Under the pieces are notes generated by a model that was given only the letters and a program-made list of their open reading frames with translations, was not told the origin of the DNA and made no database searches. The position numbers were made by a program, and so were the translations under genes. Shown here piece by piece: positions 17,466 to 25,948 of a stretch of DNA of 64,000 bases (positions are counted from its first letter, which is position 1; each line of letters starts with the position of its first letter). This stretch comes from Winogradskyella endarachnes (GTDB lineage Bacteria > Bacteroidota > Bacteroidia > Flavobacteriales > Flavobacteriaceae), in NCBI RefSeq assembly GCF_009741275.1, contig NZ_WOWS01000005.1:229675-293674 (forward strand). Direction: 5' to 3'.

Positions 17466-19649
17466 TTAATAACAATCTGTTTTTATCTGACTGTTAAAAT
17501 ATTCTAATGGTTGTTTTAAATTTTCTGTAGTAATACTATCTAGTACAGACAGCACATCGTTTTGCATAGCTAAAGAACCGCAAATCATTACAACACCATT
17601 ATTTTTTAGGGTTTCAGCAATAAATGAAGCATCGCGTTTTATTAAATCTTGAACATAGGTCTTAGGCATTTCTCTAGACAATGCAAGATTTAGTGTTTTT
17701 AGTTGATTTTTACTCTGGCTTTCTTTTAAAGCTGATTTGTAGATATCAAAAGATTCTTTTTGTCTTAATCCATAATACAAATGTGTTTCTAATTGCTTTA
17801 TGTTTTGGTTTAACATACCTAAGAAAGGCGCAATACCAGTTCCATTAGCTATGAGGATGACTCGCGACGCCTTTTTAGGAAAATGAAAGGCTGAATTTGT
17901 AATGATACGTGCTTTAAAACTATCACCTTTACTAAAACTATTTAAAAAGCCTGAACCCAAACCATTCTCGTGTAGCTTAATACTTAATTGCATATAATTA
18001 TCTACTTTTCCTATAGAATACAAGCGCTCTCTGTAATCGTTATTAGGATAAATAGCCAACAAATCTCCTGATGTAAATTTTCTAGTATTAGATTTTAACC
18101 TCATTAAAAACGTATCATCTGGATGATCTTCTACTTTTGTTTTATCTAAAACGGTAAGTCCAACATTTAATTTTGGTTTAACCGTTAATTTTTCTTTTGA
18201 AATTTTAATCGGAAGCTTCTTATTTTTATTCCAAAGGGTTAACCATTCTTCAAAAGATTCTACCGATTTATCATTAATGGTAAAAACAGGAAGCTCTTGT
18301 TGAAACTTAATAGACAATGCCTTATCTACATCAAAAGCAAATTTGCAAAATTCAGGATACGCTAACGAACCAAAACCTACAACGGAATAGCTGATATTTT
18401 GGGTTTGTTTTATAATGTTTAATCGCTCTAAAAACTTATTTGCATTAGCTGGTGCTTCACCTTCTCCATACGTTGCAGTTAATACAATAAAATGCTCAGC
18501 ATTGCTAAACGTATCGTAATTATTAAGCTCTGTTATATAAACAGTTTCTCCTGCCTTTAACAACTGTTGTTGTAATTGATTAGCAAATGGCAAGGTACCT
18601 CCATTTTCAGAACCTACTAAAATCACATATTTACAAGCATCTTTTTTAAATTTATTTTTCAGTTTTGATTGTCTCCTCTTTAAGGTCATAGCAAAACCAG
18701 AATACATAAAGAATAAAATATTTACAGAGGCAACGGCTAAAATAATGGACCAAAAAATACTACCTTGACCTGTATGCAACAGTAAACTTAAGTCTGAAAA
18801 TAGGGTAACTAACGGATAGTTAATTTCACTTAAAACTTCACCTGTAAATTGATTAACAATTAATTCTTTATCCTTTAACGAGAGTGTAAAATAGTCTTCC
18901 ACATCATTAGAAAATGGGAATTCTATACGTTTTACCTCAGAAAGATAAATACTCTTAAAAACAGAAAAATTTTGAAAATCCTGTTTTGGAGATTCTGATA
19001 AAGTATCAAAATCTATGAGATGCTTAACAGAGCGTACAGGAAGTAAATTGAATTTTTCAGCAGATAAATAAATTCCTGTAAGCGTTATTATTATAATAGG
19101 AATTAAATTTAACCTTCCTAATACAACATGCCAATACTGATTGAAATTTTCATTAACAACTTTTGAAAAAAATTGCTTTAAACCACCTTGTCTTTTTAAT
19201 ATTAAAACCGTACCCGAAATCGCAATTAAGAACAAGAAAAAAGAACAGAGTCCAACAAAAAAGCGACCAATACTTTTTAAAAATAAGGATCTATGAAAAT
19301 TAGTAACCCATTTAAAAAAATTAGACACTTCAATTCTATCACCAAGAAATTCAGCCGTTTTTGGATTAATGTACCCATTTAGGCTTTCACCATTCTCATT
19401 AATAACTGAAGCCAATACAAATTGATTAGCATCAACCTGTATCTCTAATACTTCAGGATATTTTTTATGTAATTGCGTTACTGTTTCTGCAACTTTTACG
19501 TCTTCAAAATCTGAAATTTTATACGGCTCTAATTGTTCTGAAATAGGTTGAAATGCTAAAACAACACCTGTTACTGAGGCTAATAATATAAAAACAGAAG
19601 ACACTAAAGCCAACATAAGATGACTAAATCTCCAAATAGAAATGGTCAT
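17466..19649 (-). CDS. PepSY transmembrane / flavodoxin / ferredoxin-NADP reductase fusion
   Basis: 727-residue inner-membrane reductase. Residues 1-325 form a PepSY-type membrane module with four or more helices and histidines at 10, 119, 174 and 292 that could ligate heme. Then come a flavodoxin domain (FMN loops VGSENGGT about 345-352, TATYGEGEAP 391-400), an FAD-binding domain (RLYSIG 542-547, GLGSGFLN 563-570), an NADPH-binding domain (NGTGIAPF 602-609, YYGLRQ 625-630) and a C-terminal aromatic residue (Tyr727). The cytoplasmic half resembles sulfite/cytochrome P450 reductases. Inferred role: moves electrons from NADPH across the membrane to a periplasmic acceptor, probably the DUF2271 protein encoded just upstream, for iron or heme reduction. 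Confidence 0.88.
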   Translation of the reverse strand: MTISIWRFSHLMLALVSSVFILLASVTGVVLAFQPISEQLEPYKISDFEDVKVAETVTQLHKKYPEVLEIQVDANQFVLASVINENGESLNGYINPKTAEFLGDRIEVSNFFKWVTNFHRSLFLKSIGRFFVGLCSFFLFLIAISGTVLILKRQGGLKQFFSKVVNENFNQYWHVVLGRLNLIPIIIITLTGIYLSAEKFNLLPVRSVKHLIDFDTLSESPKQDFQNFSVFKSIYLSEVKRIEFPFSNDVEDYFTLSLKDKELIVNQFTGEVLSEINYPLVTLFSDLSLLLHTGQGSIFWSIILAVASVNILFFMYSGFAMTLKRRQSKLKNKFKKDACKYVILVGSENGGTLPFANQLQQQLLKAGETVYITELNNYDTFSNAEHFIVLTATYGEGEAPANANKFLERLNIIKQTQNISYSVVGFGSLAYPEFCKFAFDVDKALSIKFQQELPVFTINDKSVESFEEWLTLWNKNKKLPIKISKEKLTVKPKLNVGLTVLDKTKVEDHPDDTFLMRLKSNTRKFTSGDLLAIYPNNDYRERLYSIGKVDNYMQLSIKLHENGLGSGFLNSFSKGDSFKARIITNSAFHFPKKASRVILIANGTGIAPFLGMLNQNIKQLETHLYYGLRQKESFDIYKSALKESQSKNQLKTLNLALSREMPKTYVQDLIKRDASFIAETLKNNGVVMICGSLAMQNDVLSVLDSITTENLKQPLEYFNSQIKTDCY

Positions 19650-19660
19650 TTAATTGGATT

Positions 19661-20146
19661 TTATTGAGCCATTAAACGTATGTATCTAATAAAGCCTGTA
19701 CCTTCTACTTTACTTTTTACGTTAGCTGAGGTTAACTCTAATTCTACATCACTTTCGTAATATTCTTGATCTTCTACAGCAGTTTCAAATCTTAATTTAT
19801 AACCTTTATCCAATTTGTTGTCATCAATTTCTATAACGGTTATAGCACGTTCGCCACCACTAATGGTCGCTCCTGTAATAGCGTCTATATTTGGTCTGCG
19901 TTTTCCGTAAAATTGCCACCAAGATTCTACAGTGTTGTACCACTCATCATCATCGCCTTTAACATTTAAGGTTTCTACATATTCTCCTTCAGAATTTAAT
20001 AACGAAATTACAATATATGCACCTTCACCAGTATAATTAGTCATTTGAATCATACATTTATATTTAGTTGATTCATTGAAAGTAGTAAAGGATACTAAGC
20101 CTAAAACAAGAATAGATAATAAGCTTATTAATTTTATGTTTTTCAT
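19661..20146 (-). CDS. DUF2271 protein with ApbE-type flavinylation motif
   Basis: 161 residues from the ATG at 20146 (a TTG two codons earlier is less likely). Signal peptide ends near LGLVSF, so the protein is periplasmic. DUF2271-like core (CMIQMTNYTGEGAYIVISLL). The segment D88-A-I-T-G-A-T94 matches the D-x-x-S/T-G-A-S/T motif to which ApbE attaches FMN covalently on the last Thr/Ser. Such proteins are known partners of PepSY membrane reductases. It lies 11 bases upstream of the PepSY fusion gene, which fits a shared electron path. No apbE gene is seen in this window. Flavinylation is a prediction from the motif. Confidence 0.82.
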   Translation of the reverse strand: MKNIKLISLLSILVLGLVSFTTFNESTKYKCMIQMTNYTGEGAYIVISLLNSEGEYVETLNVKGDDDEWYNTVESWWQFYGKRRPNIDAITGATISGGERAITVIEIDDNKLDKGYKLRFETAVEDQEYYESDVELELTSANVKSKVEGTGFIRYIRLMAQ

Positions 20147-20158
20147 CTTCAAACTTTT

Positions 20159-21637
20159 TTATTTTAAAAACTTAATAGAAATCTTTTTCTGTGAAAGCAA
20201 TTCGTTTTCACTAGCTAAATCATAAGCGGATTCTTCAAAATCTGTTAGTAGCTTTTTATCCGCTCCATTTTCTAATAAAAACTTAAGAATTGTATCGTCT
20301 TTTGCTTTTAAAGCAGCTAAATGTAAAGCTGTATTTCCATCTACATTTTTGGCATTTATATCTAAATCAAACTCTGTTGCTAATTTTAATAGCTCTAAAC
20401 TGTTTTTTTCAACTGCTAAATGATACCATGTATTTCCGTTTTTTTGTGAAGCGGTTAAATCTACGTTATTAGTCTGTAGTACATTTAGTTTGTTGTAAAA
20501 TTCTTCTTGGTTTTTCTTAGAGTAAGAATCAATTAAATAATAAGCTAAATTATTACCGTCAGCATCTAATATTGCTGTTTTACTTCCTTTTTTAATAAGA
20601 AATTCTATAACGTCTTCTGAATTACCTTGTACAGCAAATGTTAACGCAGATTGTCCTTTTCTATTGGTTTCGTTAACAGATTTAGAATGCGCATACAACA
20701 CTTTTATAACATTAAGGCTGTTTTTTGATGCCGCCAACATAAGCGCGTCATTTCCTTTACTATCCTTATCCCTTGCGTTTAGTTTATTTTCTAATAAGAA
20801 ATAGAAAACGCCTAAATCTTTAGTTTTTGATGCCGCAATGTGCAGTGGTGAAACTTTAGCTTTATTAACAACGTTAGGGTTTAAACCAATTTCACTTAGA
20901 TATTCATATACATCAATCCCATTAGTTTTACCTCTAGTACCATTTGCTACAAAAATGAATGCCTGATCAGTACCTGTTATATTATCCTTAACAAGTTTTT
21001 TCATTAAATCAATATTACCACCTCTCGCCACATAATTAAAAATACCATTGTCGTTATAGTCTTTACTAGAAATACCTAAACCTCTAGATTGAAAATATTT
21101 AACAAGCTTAAAATCCTTATCGCTTGGTGCTGCTAACAATAAAGCATTAGCACCATCTGGATTTGTTTTAGTAACTAGGGTTTTGTCTTTTTTAAAACAC
21201 AACTCGTATACTTCTGTATTTTGTTGGCCAGCACCTGCAGCAAACGTAACTATAGTATTTCCTTTGTCGTCTGTAATATCTGTTTTAGCGCCATTTTCTA
21301 ATAAATACTCTACTAACTTAGCATTTCCCTTGTAGGCAGCCCAAAAAACGTAGGTTCTACCATCGTGAGTTAGTTTATTAACATCATTCCCTTTTTGAGA
21401 CATTAAATAAACAATAGACTCAAAAGGTGCATTTTGTAAAATGGCATATACAACACCATCAAAATTATAACTATTAGCTTCAGAGGCATTATTGCCCTCT
21501 TTAATTTTTAATTTAAGGGTTTCAACAGTAGGCTTTGTATCCCAAAATTCTCTGTCTAAAAACACATTACTTTGAGCAATTCCCTGAAGACTTATTGCCA
21601 ATGCTAAAAACGCTAAATAAGATTTAATTTTTTTCAT
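20159..21637 (-). CDS. exported ankyrin-repeat protein
   Basis: 492 residues with a signal peptide ending about LAISLQGIAQ. Around ten ankyrin repeats follow, with recognisable blocks such as DGRTYVFWAAYKGNAKLVEYL, KGNDALMLAASKNSLNVIKVL and DGNTALHLAALKAKDDTILKF. Ankyrin repeats bind proteins. The signal peptide places this one in the periplasm, where it may scaffold or protect other products of the iron/heme operon. It starts one base after the DUF6607 gene stop and is 12 bases from the DUF2271 gene, so cotranslation is likely. Confidence 0.85.
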   Translation of the reverse strand: MKKIKSYLAFLALAISLQGIAQSNVFLDREFWDTKPTVETLKLKIKEGNNASEANSYNFDGVVYAILQNAPFESIVYLMSQKGNDVNKLTHDGRTYVFWAAYKGNAKLVEYLLENGAKTDITDDKGNTIVTFAAGAGQQNTEVYELCFKKDKTLVTKTNPDGANALLLAAPSDKDFKLVKYFQSRGLGISSKDYNDNGIFNYVARGGNIDLMKKLVKDNITGTDQAFIFVANGTRGKTNGIDVYEYLSEIGLNPNVVNKAKVSPLHIAASKTKDLGVFYFLLENKLNARDKDSKGNDALMLAASKNSLNVIKVLYAHSKSVNETNRKGQSALTFAVQGNSEDVIEFLIKKGSKTAILDADGNNLAYYLIDSYSKKNQEEFYNKLNVLQTNNVDLTASQKNGNTWYHLAVEKNSLELLKLATEFDLDINAKNVDGNTALHLAALKAKDDTILKFLLENGADKKLLTDFEESAYDLASENELLSQKKISIKFLK

Positions 21638-21638
21638 A

Positions 21639-22541
21639 TTATTTTTTTACAAACGACTCTATAGTAGTTTCAATTTCTTTCTGTTCTACAACAGCATCAT
21701 CAAACAAATGTTTATATAGTGGTTTATTATCTACTTTAGTTTCTAAATTTAAATCTTTATTTCTTCCATAAACCTCATCCCATTTACTTCTTACTAAAGC
21801 CCATTTTTCTTGATGCTCTTTCCACCATTCTTGTGCAGCTTGGCATTTACTATCATCAACTTTAACATAGGTGTTGTACCCTTTTTCTTTGGCCAAAACA
21901 ACATCTTCTTTACCTTCTTCTCTAATAATTTTAGCGTTATCTTGATCGTGTAACCAACCATATTTAGTGATTTCATGACGGTTACCTCTCAAAGTTACAT
22001 TATAATCGCTACGTTTAGTATATTCTCTTCTAGGTAAAGGTGCAGTAGTTTCGTTTTCCCAATAGCTTTTTCCATCAACATGCACCCAAGTTGAAGACCC
22101 TTCATAACGAGGACTATCATCTACTTGATATACTTTTTGTGTCCATTGTCCTTTTACATCGTCTTTAGACTTGTTTTCAAACACCCATTCGTTATCACCA
22201 TTATACATATAAAAATCTTTATTCTCAAACAACCAATCTTGTCTCCAGTGTTTTATAATCATTGGTTGATCTGGTCTACCTACTTGCAATAAATGCTGAA
22301 TAGAAATTTTATCATCCTCATCAGTTACTAATTGTGCCCATTCTAAACCTTTATCTACTTTAGTTTTAGATGGTCTGTATAGCGAATCTTCACTATAAGA
22401 AAACGTCTCTGCAAAATTAAAGGTTACTTCATAACAACCACACATTTTTTTTATAGCTTCTTGATCTTGTGTTTTCTTTTTTTGTGCATTAAGATTAAAT
22501 GTCACAGCTAATACCAACGATAAAATTATTACTCTTTTCAT
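21639..22541 (-). CDS. DUF6607-like exported protein, first gene of the heme-locus operon
   Basis: 300 residues with a signal peptide ending about TFNLNAQ. The mature part starts with MCGCYEVTFNFAETF and is rich in Trp (KHWRQDWLF, GQWTQKVYQVDDSPRYEG, CQAAQEWWKEHQEKWALV). This strongly patterned, aromatic sequence looks like a beta-barrel ligand-binding fold. I recall it as DUF6607, whose function I do not know. The aromatic content and the neighbours suggest handling of heme or a heme product, but that is inference. It is the first gene behind a divergent promoter region shared with the TonB receptor. Confidence 0.78.
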   Translation of the reverse strand: MKRVIILSLVLAVTFNLNAQKKKTQDQEAIKKMCGCYEVTFNFAETFSYSEDSLYRPSKTKVDKGLEWAQLVTDEDDKISIQHLLQVGRPDQPMIIKHWRQDWLFENKDFYMYNGDNEWVFENKSKDDVKGQWTQKVYQVDDSPRYEGSSTWVHVDGKSYWENETTAPLPRREYTKRSDYNVTLRGNRHEITKYGWLHDQDNAKIIREEGKEDVVLAKEKGYNTYVKVDDSKCQAAQEWWKEHQEKWALVRSKWDEVYGRNKDLNLETKVDNKPLYKHLFDDAVVEQKEIETTIESFVKK

Positions 22542-22577
22542 TTTTAAAAAAAATTAATTGAATTTAAAAAAACCTAT

Positions 22578-22604
22578 TCTTATTTGGAATGAATTAAAAT
22601 AAGA
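22578..22604. promoter_or_regulatory. inverted repeat, candidate operator of the divergent iron/heme genes
   Basis: Arms TCTTATTT (22578-22585) and AAATAAGA (22597-22604), separated by 11 bases. The repeat covers the -33 TTTG of the receptor promoter (to 22586) and lies just upstream of a weak minus-strand -7 (TAGGTTTT at 22576-22569). A dimeric repressor or activator bound here could control both directions. The identity of the regulator is unknown. Confidence 0.45.
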
Positions 22605-22615
22605 TTCTATATTTG
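22584..22615 (+). promoter_or_regulatory. promoter of the TonB-dependent receptor
   Basis: TTG at 22584-22586, a 21-base spacer and TATATTTG at 22608-22615, a close match to the Bacteroidota consensus. Predicted start near 22619, 14 bases before the ATG. Confidence 0.65.
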
Positions 22616-22632
22616 CAGCAAATCTAAATAGA

Positions 22633-24771
22633 ATGAGTCTAAATAAAAATAAAATTTCAATTTATTTTTTCCTTTTCTTCTTTTCGTTCGTTTTCGCTCA
22701 AGAAAGAGTGACTACTGTAGACAGTACTACAACAGAATCTTTAGACGAAGTTGTGGTAACAGGGCAAATAAACCCAACATCTATTAAAAAATCTGTTCAT
22801 AACGTTATAGTTATCAATAGAAAACAAATTGAACAAGTTGCAGCTAACAATTTAGCCGATTTATTAAATTTTAATCTAAACCTTAATATAATTCCTAATG
22901 CCCAAACAGGACGTTCTACTATTTCTTTTTTTGGTCTAGACTCAGAGTATTTCAATATTCTTATTGATAATATACCAATGGTTAGCGATAATGGGTTTGG
23001 TAACAACATTGATTTGACTCAAATTAATCTCGATAATATAGAACGTATAGAGATTGTTGAAGGTGCCATGGGAGTTGAATATGGTGCTAACGCTGTTTCT
23101 GGTGTTATTAATATTATTACTAAAAAATCTATTGACAATGATTGGCGCATACAAGCCTATTTACAAGAAGAAACCGTTAGCGATGAATATGCTTGGTTTG
23201 ATCAGGGCAGACATATCCAATCCTTAAGCGTAACACACAATATAAATGATAAGTGGATGGCAAAAATAGGAGCCAACCGAAATGATTTTGCTGGTTTTTT
23301 AAACAACAGAGAAGGGAAAAACTATTATGAAAATGACGGACTAAGAGGTTATGAATGGTTACCAAAAGAGCAACTAACCACTAATGCCTTAATTAATTAT
23401 AAAGGAAATAATTTTAAACTTGTTTATAAGTTTGAATACTTTAACGAAATAATAAATTTTTACGATACGGCTGTTAGAGCAAATATTGATACGGAAAATC
23501 AAACAAGTAATCCTTCTGCTACTGATAAAATTTATACTACCAATAGATTTGTAAACAATATTAATGTAGATGGTAAATTTAAGTCTGGAGCTAATTACAA
23601 CGCCTCATTATCTTATCAGCAACAAGAGCGCGATTTAAATGAATTTAACTATTACATTCTAAGTAGAGAACGCACTAACGAAACCGACGAAACCTATCAG
23701 TCTAGTAAAGTTCTATTCTCTAAAGGTACCGTTGGTAATTTAATAAAAAGTGATGCTTTTAACTTTCAGTTAGGTTATGAAGCACGATACATGGAAGGTT
23801 TTGATACGGAAGCTTCTGGAAGTATTACCCAACAGGCCAAAACCAACACGCAAACCAATTTAGCTTTATTTAGTACTGCAGAATATAACTTAACTCAAAA
23901 ATTCTCTTTACGTCCTGGCGTAAGATATGAGTACAACACCCTTTTCGATTCTAAATTTTTAGGATCATTAAGCGCACGATATCTAATGAATAAAGGATTT
24001 GAATTAAGAGGAAATGTTGGTACATCTTATAGAGTTCCTAATTTTGAAGAACTCTATTATTATTTTGTAGACTCTAACCATGATGTACAAGGTAATGAAG
24101 ACTTAAATCCAGAAAATGGCTATTCTGCTTTCTTAAACTTAAAGAAAAGAAGCTGGCTACATAACTTCTCAATGGTCAACAATTTAAAGATTAGCTACTT
24201 AGATGTATCTGATAAAATTGATTTAGCTATCGTTAATGATACGCCTTTACAATATCAATATATCAACATTGATAAGTATAAATTAGTTGGCTTCACGTTA
24301 GAAAACACGTTACAAAAGGAAAATTTTTCATTTAACTTGGGTGCAACACTTCAAGGTATTTCTAGAATAAATAATAGCGAAGCCAACAGTAATGATGATT
24401 TCTTATACAATCTTCAACTAAATACAAGTGCTTCGTACTATCTAGAACCATGGAAAACTGGCTTTACACTGCTTTTAAAGTACAATGGAGAACAAGAGCA
24501 ATATTACGCCACTGGCACAGATACAGATGGAAACTCTACTTTTAGTTTATCTAAAACCGAGGCTTATAGTTGGGTAGACGCCTCTGTAAAAAAATCGTTT
24601 TTAGATCGTAAAATAGATGTAACAATTGGTGCACGTAACCTTTTTGATGTTACTAATGTAAATGTTAGTAATTCTGCAACAGGTGGCACGCACAGCACAA
24701 CCAATAGCTCACTTTTGTTGGGTTATGGACGTTCATTTTATCTCAAGTTATTATATAATTTAAATTTTTAA
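22633..24771 (+). CDS. TonB-dependent outer-membrane receptor, probably for heme
   Basis: 712 residues with a signal peptide ending FVFAQ. A TonB-box-like segment (SLDEVVVTG) precedes the plug domain (about 50-160, ending ERIEIVEGAMGVEYGANAVSGVINIITKK), followed by a 22-strand barrel that ends in Phe. It has no N-terminal carboxypeptidase-like domain, so it belongs to the siderophore/heme receptor type and not the SusC type. The barrel motif GNVGTSYRVPNFEELYYYF is typical. HmuY-like genes follow directly, which points to heme as ligand. Transported by TonB-ExbBD energy; those genes are not in the window. Confidence 0.9.
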   Translation: MSLNKNKISIYFFLFFFSFVFAQERVTTVDSTTTESLDEVVVTGQINPTSIKKSVHNVIVINRKQIEQVAANNLADLLNFNLNLNIIPNAQTGRSTISFFGLDSEYFNILIDNIPMVSDNGFGNNIDLTQINLDNIERIEIVEGAMGVEYGANAVSGVINIITKKSIDNDWRIQAYLQEETVSDEYAWFDQGRHIQSLSVTHNINDKWMAKIGANRNDFAGFLNNREGKNYYENDGLRGYEWLPKEQLTTNALINYKGNNFKLVYKFEYFNEIINFYDTAVRANIDTENQTSNPSATDKIYTTNRFVNNINVDGKFKSGANYNASLSYQQQERDLNEFNYYILSRERTNETDETYQSSKVLFSKGTVGNLIKSDAFNFQLGYEARYMEGFDTEASGSITQQAKTNTQTNLALFSTAEYNLTQKFSLRPGVRYEYNTLFDSKFLGSLSARYLMNKGFELRGNVGTSYRVPNFEELYYYFVDSNHDVQGNEDLNPENGYSAFLNLKKRSWLHNFSMVNNLKISYLDVSDKIDLAIVNDTPLQYQYINIDKYKLVGFTLENTLQKENFSFNLGATLQGISRINNSEANSNDDFLYNLQLNTSASYYLEPWKTGFTLLLKYNGEQEQYYATGTDTDGNSTFSLSKTEAYSWVDASVKKSFLDRKIDVTIGARNLFDVTNVNVSNSATGGTHSTTNSSLLLGYGRSFYLKLLYNLNF

Positions 24772-24783
24772 ACACTAACAATT

Positions 24784-25866
24784 ATGAAACATAAATTTTT
24801 AAAACTAGCATTATGCTTTGGTATTATTGCATTTAACAGCTGTAGTAGCGATGATGATGCTTCCGGACCAATTTCTATTGTTATAGAAGGTGCAGAGGTT
24901 ACACCAGATGTTGGAGGTTCTAATGAAGAAAACCAAGTATATATAGACTTAAGTACAAATACATCAACGGCTGTACAAAGAGATTCTTGGGATTTAGGAT
25001 TTTACTCCGGATCAGACTTTAGAGTTGGAATTAACGGTTCTATTTATATGGCAACCGCAGAATTATCAACTACAGATATTGATGCCATTACTTCTTCTAC
25101 AGCAGAAGTACAAGAGCTACAGCCACAAGTTGCTATTGGTACTTTTGATGCTGACAATATGGAATTTATTGATGCACCTTATGGCCAAATTACAGAAACT
25201 GCCATTGAAGCAATCTCATCAATAGACTCAGAAAACCCAGTTTACTTAGTGAATTTAGGTTATGAAGTAGGCACGGAAGAAGCAGCTACTGGTAGCGTTG
25301 CAGTTGCAGGAGATGCTAGAGGATGGAAAAAAATTAGAGTACTGTTAGATGGTAATGATTATGTGCTTCAATATGCAGACTTAGATGATACCACACACCA
25401 AGAAGTAACCATTTCTAAAAACAGTGCTTATAATTTTACCTTCTTCAGTTTTAATACTGAGTCTGAGGTAAGCGTTGAACCAGAAAAAACAGATTGGGAT
25501 TTAAATTTTACTGTATTTACTAATGAAATTGAAGGTTATGGTTCTTATGGTTATTCCGATTTTGTAGTAACTAATACAAAAGGAGGTGCTGTTTCCTATA
25601 AAATTGATACAGAAACTGAAGCTTACACATACGAAGATTTTACACTAACGGATGCCTTATCAATTACTTTTGATAATGACCAACGTAATATAGGTAGCAC
25701 ATGGAGAGTTGGCGGTGGACCAAGTAGTTCGCCTGCATTAATAGATACTGTATTTTATATCGTTAATGATACAGCTGGCAACTATTACAAATTACAATTT
25801 ATAGCTATGTATAGCGATGATGGAGAACGTGGTCATCCAAAATTTGTATATAGTCTACTACAATAA
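24784..25866 (+). CDS. hmuY: HmuY-family heme-binding lipoprotein
   Basis: 360 residues. Lipobox AFNSC with lipidated Cys20, followed by SSDDDA, a pattern like the surface-export signal of Bacteroidota lipoproteins, so it is probably displayed outside the cell. The mature protein shows HmuY-like segments NQVYIDLSTNTST, DSWDLGFYSGSDFRV and EKTDWDLNFTVFTNE. HmuY proteins bind heme outside the cell and pass it to a TonB receptor, here encoded 12 bases upstream in the same transcript. The heme ligands are not identified by eye. A strong terminator follows. Confidence 0.85.
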   Translation: MKHKFLKLALCFGIIAFNSCSSDDDASGPISIVIEGAEVTPDVGGSNEENQVYIDLSTNTSTAVQRDSWDLGFYSGSDFRVGINGSIYMATAELSTTDIDAITSSTAEVQELQPQVAIGTFDADNMEFIDAPYGQITETAIEAISSIDSENPVYLVNLGYEVGTEEAATGSVAVAGDARGWKKIRVLLDGNDYVLQYADLDDTTHQEVTISKNSAYNFTFFSFNTESEVSVEPEKTDWDLNFTVFTNEIEGYGSYGYSDFVVTNTKGGAVSYKIDTETEAYTYEDFTLTDALSITFDNDQRNIGSTWRVGGGPSSSPALIDTVFYIVNDTAGNYYKLQFIAMYSDDGERGHPKFVYSLLQ

Positions 25867-25877
25867 TAACAACAACT

Positions 25878-25908
25878 AAAAAGAGTAGTTCGCTACTCTT
25901 TTTTTACA
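25878..25908 (+). terminator. terminator after the HmuY lipoprotein gene
   Basis: 11-base arms AAAAAGAGTAG (25878-25888) and CTACTCTTTTT (25893-25903) closed by a TTCG loop, with a run of T. It separates the receptor-hmuY unit from the second HmuY-like gene, which may be expressed by read-through or from its own promoter. Confidence 0.88.
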
Positions 25909-25948
25909 ACACATTTCAAACTTTAGAACCATTTTAAATAACAAACCA

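Noticed and set aside
25878..25908. A riboswitch or attenuator before the second HmuY-like gene
   Set aside because: The sequence is a simple terminator hairpin right after a stop codon; no alternative pairing or leader peptide was seen.
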